In this document: positions 27,505-28,797 of the stretch, in pieces
Numbering within the stretch: the stretch's first letter is position 1
Layout: each line of letters begins with the position of its first letter
IMG/VR virus record: IMGVR_UViG_3300020121_000304
Location: 1 to 28,797 of that record
Reading direction: 5' to 3' (one strand)
Source: a virus
DNA: 28,797 nt
Notes under the pieces: generated by a model
What the model saw: the letters and a program-made list of their open reading frames with translations, nothing else
Databases searched by the model: none
What the model was told of the DNA's origin: nothing
Position numbers and translations under genes: made by a program

Positions 27505-27614
27505 GCGACCCGCCGCCCGACCTGCCGCCGGTCGCGCTGGAACCCGATACGCTGCCTGAGCACCCGCTGCGCGCCCAGGACGTGGCCGCGCTCTGCCCCA
27601 AGGAGATCGGTTGA
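27501..27614 (+). CDS. 37-residue Pro-rich peptide
   Basis: A short frame from GTG 27501 that overlaps the previous stop (GTGA) and whose TGA overlaps the next TTG start. It is Pro-rich and acidic (PPPDLPPVALEPDTLPEHPL). Both overlaps argue for a real, coupled gene in spite of its size. Function unknown. Confidence 0.5.
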   Translation: MSDPPPDLPPVALEPDTLPEHPLRAQDVAALCPKEIG

Positions 27615-27868
27615 AGCCGAGCACCGGCCGCGTAGTCCACTACGTCTCGTACGGCACCCCAGGCGGCGAGTACACCAGCGAATGCCGCGCCGCCATCGTC
27701 ACCGAGGTAGGCGAGGTGTTCGTCCCGGACGGCCAGCCGGTCCCGGAGGGGACGCCGGTCGGCCTGGCAGTCCTGAACCCGACCGGGATGTTCTTCAGGC
27801 AGGGCGTCATGCAAGACGAGACAGTCCACGCGGGCGGGACCTGGCACTGGCCCGAGCGCGTCGAGTAG
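27611..27868 (+). CDS. small conserved phage protein
   Basis: An 85-residue protein starting at TTG 27611, with AAGGAG six bases upstream deciding the start. Pattern: VVHYVSYGTPGGEYTSECRAAIVTEV, then VGLAVLNPTGMFFRQGV and GGTWHWPERVE, which I have met repeatedly in actinophage head regions without assigned function. Beta-rich and probably soluble. Confidence 0.75.
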   Translation: MKPSTGRVVHYVSYGTPGGEYTSECRAAIVTEVGEVFVPDGQPVPEGTPVGLAVLNPTGMFFRQGVMQDETVHAGGTWHWPERVE

Positions 27869-27874
27869 CACCGC

Positions 27875-27880
27875 TAGGCT
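27875..27880 (+). promoter_or_regulatory. -10 element of a probable leaderless promoter
   Basis: TAGGCT ends seven bases before ATG 27888, and no ribosome-binding sequence is seen before that ATG. No clear -35. Confidence 0.4.
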
Positions 27881-27887
27881 GCCTGCC

Positions 27888-28229
27888 ATGGGCTACGCGC
27901 ACCAGATCGTCGCGGACTACTTCCGCCGCCGCAACGTCCCCCCGGACAGCCACCTGGACGGCCTCTACCAGTACGAGATGATCGTCCTGCGGGACATGCT
28001 GGACCGGCTGGAAACCATCCTCGACGACGAAGGCGTCCCCCGCGAGGTGGCGGTACGGGTGATCCGGTGCATGCTGTACGGCTCCCCGTCACCCGCCGCC
28101 GCTGAGGAGCGGATGCGGCGTGACGCCGAGATGGTAAAGCTGCTGAGCGAGCGGCCACCGGTCCCGCTGCACTTCCCGGACCCGGACGGTTCGCTCGCTA
28201 AGCGACTAGGGATGCCGCCCCGGTCCTGA
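27888..28229 (+). CDS. hypothetical protein
   Basis: A 113-residue helical protein from ATG 27888: HQIVADYFRRRNVPPDSHLDGLYQYEMIVLRDMLDRLETILDDEGVPREVAVRVIRCMLYGSPSP, then a charged helix (EERMRRDAEMVKLLSERPP) and a short tail. No membrane helix and no motif that I recognise. The start has a TAGGCT -10 element seven bases upstream rather than a ribosome site. Confidence 0.7.
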   Translation: MGYAHQIVADYFRRRNVPPDSHLDGLYQYEMIVLRDMLDRLETILDDEGVPREVAVRVIRCMLYGSPSPAAAEERMRRDAEMVKLLSERPPVPLHFPDPDGSLAKRLGMPPRS

Positions 28230-28254
28230 CGGCGCCGAGGGGGCGGGTGACCCG

Positions 28255-28797
28255 GTGGCCAAGCCCGCCCTGTTCCTCGACATCGACGGCGTTCTCGCCT
28301 TCCAGCCCGAAGGACTCATCCTCGCCGTCAACGCCCGGTTCGGCGAGTCGTACCTGCTCGCCGATTCAGCCGGGACGTACCCGTTCTACGCCACGCTCCC
28401 CGCGGACCAGCAGCAGTGGGCCAGCGCGAACCGGGCTGTGATCGCGGCGAACCTGGCTCCGGACACCCGCGCGATCCGCGTAGCCCAGAAAGCCGCCAAG
28501 GCCGGGCTGGACGTGACGGTCTGCACCGAACGGCCCCCGGCCCTGGCCGGGGTAACCCGGGCGTGGCTGGCTTACTGGGGCGTCCCCGGCGCCGAGACCG
28601 CCCAGGTGACCGGGCCGGGCGGGAAAGAACCCCTGCTGGCCTCCTACGGCGAGGACAACCCCGCCCTGCTGGTGGACGACGCGCCGAAGAACGAGGCGCT
28701 GGCCCGGCCCGGCGTCGAGGTGTGGGCCCCGCCCCGGCCGTGGACGCCGCAGAGTGACCCGCCGGACGGGGTGACCCGGTTCGGCGACTGGCGGGAC
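28255..28797 (+). CDS. HAD-superfamily phosphatase-like protein (3' partial)
   Basis: At least 181 residues from GTG 28255; the frame is open to the end of the window. Motif I FLDIDGVL has the nucleophile Asp9 and Asp11; a motif II-like TVCTERPP follows strand VTV; motif IV-like ALLVDDAPKNEAL has the metal-binding Asp pair. The region between (FGESYLLADSAGTYPFYATLPADQQQW) is the cap. HAD proteins of phages may be nucleotidases or end-processing phosphatases; the substrate is not apparent. Confidence 0.85.
   Translation, partial: MAKPALFLDIDGVLAFQPEGLILAVNARFGESYLLADSAGTYPFYATLPADQQQWASANRAVIAANLAPDTRAIRVAQKAAKAGLDVTVCTERPPALAGVTRAWLAYWGVPGAETAQVTGPGGKEPLLASYGEDNPALLVDDAPKNEALARPGVEVWAPPRPWTPQSDPPDGVTRFGDWRD

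Noticed and set aside
1-28797. Integrase, replication initiator or complete att repeats
   Set aside because: No protein with tyrosine or serine recombinase motifs, no Rep motifs and no long direct repeats at the window edges were found by reading.

Overview
The window is very GC-rich actinobacterial DNA: GTG and TTG starts are common, the third codon position is almost always G or C, and it carries a WhiB-like iron-sulphur protein and an actinobacterial-type S-adenosyl-methionine methyltransferase. It reads as a mobile element (prophage, phage-plasmid or phage/conjugative hybrid) rather than housekeeping chromosome: most genes are small, tightly packed, often overlap by ATGA or GTGA, and lack an obvious metabolic role. 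No integrase, replication initiator, major capsid or tail gene is seen, so at least one end of the element lies outside the window.

Layout. (1) 1-6158: the end of a rightward Ig-like protein gene, then a mostly leftward arm with a methyltransferase, small membrane or secreted proteins, Cys-containing proteins, an HNH-like remnant and a helix-turn-helix protein. Two gene-poor stretches (1904-2292 and 4509-5308) hold strong hairpins and repeats instead of genes. (2) 6159-6245: a divergent control region. (3) 6246-10767: a rightward, translationally coupled cassette: a MerR-like regulator, many one- or two-helix membrane peptides, WhiB, a secreted membrane-anchored protein, a membrane-anchored lysozyme-like protein and an SpdB-like membrane protein. 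(4) 10778-14634: a 730-residue FtsK/TraB-type DNA translocase, directly followed by a cluster of six AATG(C/A)GTGC repeats that looks like a TraB target (clt), then a helical protein and a four-helix membrane protein of DUF2637 type. This resembles the double-stranded DNA transfer module of Streptomyces plasmids. (5) 14579-19195: accessory genes (GIY-YIG nuclease, zinc-ribbon protein, YspA-like SLOG protein, DUF6884-like protein, multi-zinc protein) and, at 16804-17128, a promoter followed by a strongly structured RNA with two adjacent 13-bp closing stems. (6) 19196-21314: a promoter-terminator leader, an HTH protein, Ig-like proteins, a small Cys protein and a leftward HTH regulator with a probable leaderless promoter. 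(7) 21409-28797: a phage head/packaging start: small terminase, large terminase, a portal protein fused to a ParB-like domain, an HNH endonuclease with a structured leader, a series of small phage-type proteins and a HAD-like phosphatase cut by the window end.

How it may work together (inference): the regulator at 6246 and the leftward HTH genes control two arms. The TraB, SpdB-like, DUF2637-like and lysozyme-like proteins could move double-stranded DNA between mycelial cells, while the terminase and portal package DNA into particles. The most notable items are the structured RNA at 16852-17128, the repeat cluster behind traB, the co-occurrence of transfer and packaging genes, and the portal-ParB fusion.
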